DNA from: JAICLV01 sp036380925
GTDB lineage: Bacteria > Actinomycetota > Actinomycetes > Acidothermales > Acidothermaceae
Direction: 5' to 3'
Assembly (NCBI GenBank): GCA_036380925.1
Contig: DASVDW010000152.1
Span: forward strand, 1 to 20,963
Length of the DNA: 20,963 nt
Shown here: in pieces, positions 20,595-20,963 of the stretch
Layout: the number at the start of each line of letters is the position of its first letter
How positions within the stretch are numbered: the stretch's first letter is position 1
Program-made: the position numbers and the translations under genes
Notes under the pieces: generated by a model
Database searches by the model: none
What the model saw: the letters and a program-made list of their open reading frames with translations, nothing else
Told to the model about the DNA's origin: nothing

Positions 20595-20963
20595 ATGAGC
20601 AGCGATCCCGAGGAGTTGTTGCGCTCGATCGAGCGCACGCGCGAGGAGTTGGCGCTCACCGTCGACACCATCGCGGGCCGGCTTGACCCGAAGACCGCCG
20701 CCAAGCGCGGTGTTGGCAAGCTTCGCGACGGCGTGACCGGGGTGGTCGACGGGGTGCGGGCCCGGTTCGACCACCACACCGATCACGTTCCCGAGTTCCC
20801 CGCGACGGCCGACGGGCAACCGACGTCGCCGGACGCGCATGAGGCGGGCTACCGGGTCGACAAGGCGCTCGCGTCCGCGTCGTCCGCGGCGAAGAACGCG
20901 TCGTCCGCGGTGAAGAACCTGCCGAAACCGGTGATCGGCGGTGGTCTCGCGGCGCTTGTCGCG
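20595..20963 (+). CDS. DUF3618 membrane-associated protein, 3' end outside window
   Basis: The first 123 residues of a protein of the actinobacterial DUF3618 family. The family signature is at the N-terminus: DPEELLRSIERTREEL, then LTVDTIAGRLDPKTAAKRG. It is followed by a charged region and an Ala/Ser/Lys-rich stretch encoded by a short tandem repeat, and then by the start of a probable transmembrane helix (VIGGGLAALVA) at the window edge. The family usually has one or two membrane helices after the signature; function is unknown, with a cell-envelope association suspected. ATG 20595 is used; an in-frame GTG at 20589, 3-4 nt closer to the GGAGAGGG purine run, is an equally possible start. Confidence 0.8.
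   Translation, partial: MSSDPEELLRSIERTREELALTVDTIAGRLDPKTAAKRGVGKLRDGVTGVVDGVRARFDHHTDHVPEFPATADGQPTSPDAHEAGYRVDKALASASSAAKNASSAVKNLPKPVIGGGLAALVA
20877..20918 (+). repeat. Two tandem 21-bp units in the DUF3618 gene
   Basis: A 21-bp unit beginning GCGTCGTCCGCGG and ending GAAGAAC occurs twice in a row with one mismatch, encoding ASSAAKN and ASSAVKN. The frame is kept. It is probably a slippage product. Confidence 0.75.

Noticed and set aside
20877..20918. The 21-bp tandem repeat as a regulatory or mobile feature
   Set aside because: It is in frame in an Ala/Ser/Lys-rich low-complexity stretch and is best explained by slippage.

Overview
This is a high-GC bacterial window from an actinomycete (Actinomycetota). 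The evidence is the uniform G/C at third codon positions, frequent GTG and TTG starts, TANNNT boxes placed 6-7 nt before start codons (leaderless mRNAs), and a gene order that follows the Mycobacterium tuberculosis block Rv1330c-Rv1341 (pncB, clpS, DUF2017, mec, cysO, cysM, murI, Rv1339, rph, rdgB). Genus cannot be fixed from the sequence; a hopanoid-making lineage outside Mycobacterium is implied.

Region 1 (1-7247, minus strand) is a hopanoid operon read right to left: hpnC, hpnD, hpnE, a farnesyl-diphosphate-type synthase, squalene-hopene cyclase, hpnG and the 5' part of hpnH, which runs off the window. Most junctions are 4-nt start/stop overlaps, so translation is probably coupled. Together these genes make FPP, join and reduce it to squalene, cyclise it to hopene, and attach and process the adenosyl side chain.

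Region 2 (7446-16138) starts with pncB (minus strand), divergent from clpS across a very short gap in which the two -10 boxes overlap. The plus strand then carries clpS, a DUF2017 gene, the CysO-dependent cysteine pathway (mec, cysO, cysM), murI, an Rv1339-like metallo-beta-lactamase-fold phosphodiesterase, rph, rdgB and an unrecognised coupled gene. Between cysM and murI, where M. tuberculosis has a rhomboid protease gene, lies a 1.1-kb unit. It is one AbiEi-like/DUF559 putative nuclease gene bracketed by two 37-nt imperfect direct repeats, each able to form a hairpin, and the second copy supplies the gene's stop codon. This is the best candidate for an undescribed mobile or self-maintaining element.

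Region 3 (16143-19443, minus strand) reads right to left: bcp peroxiredoxin, a tRNA with Leu-type anticodon UAG but a short class I variable loop, a DUF6176 protein, an MFS exporter, a flavin-reductase-like protein and a small two-helix membrane protein.

Region 4 (19521-20963, plus strand) holds a zinc-dependent glucose-dehydrogenase-like enzyme and the start of a DUF3618 membrane protein cut by the window end. There is no CRISPR array, rRNA, recognisable transposase or origin. No gene-free stretch exceeds 300 bases; the longest is 198 bp between hpnC and pncB.
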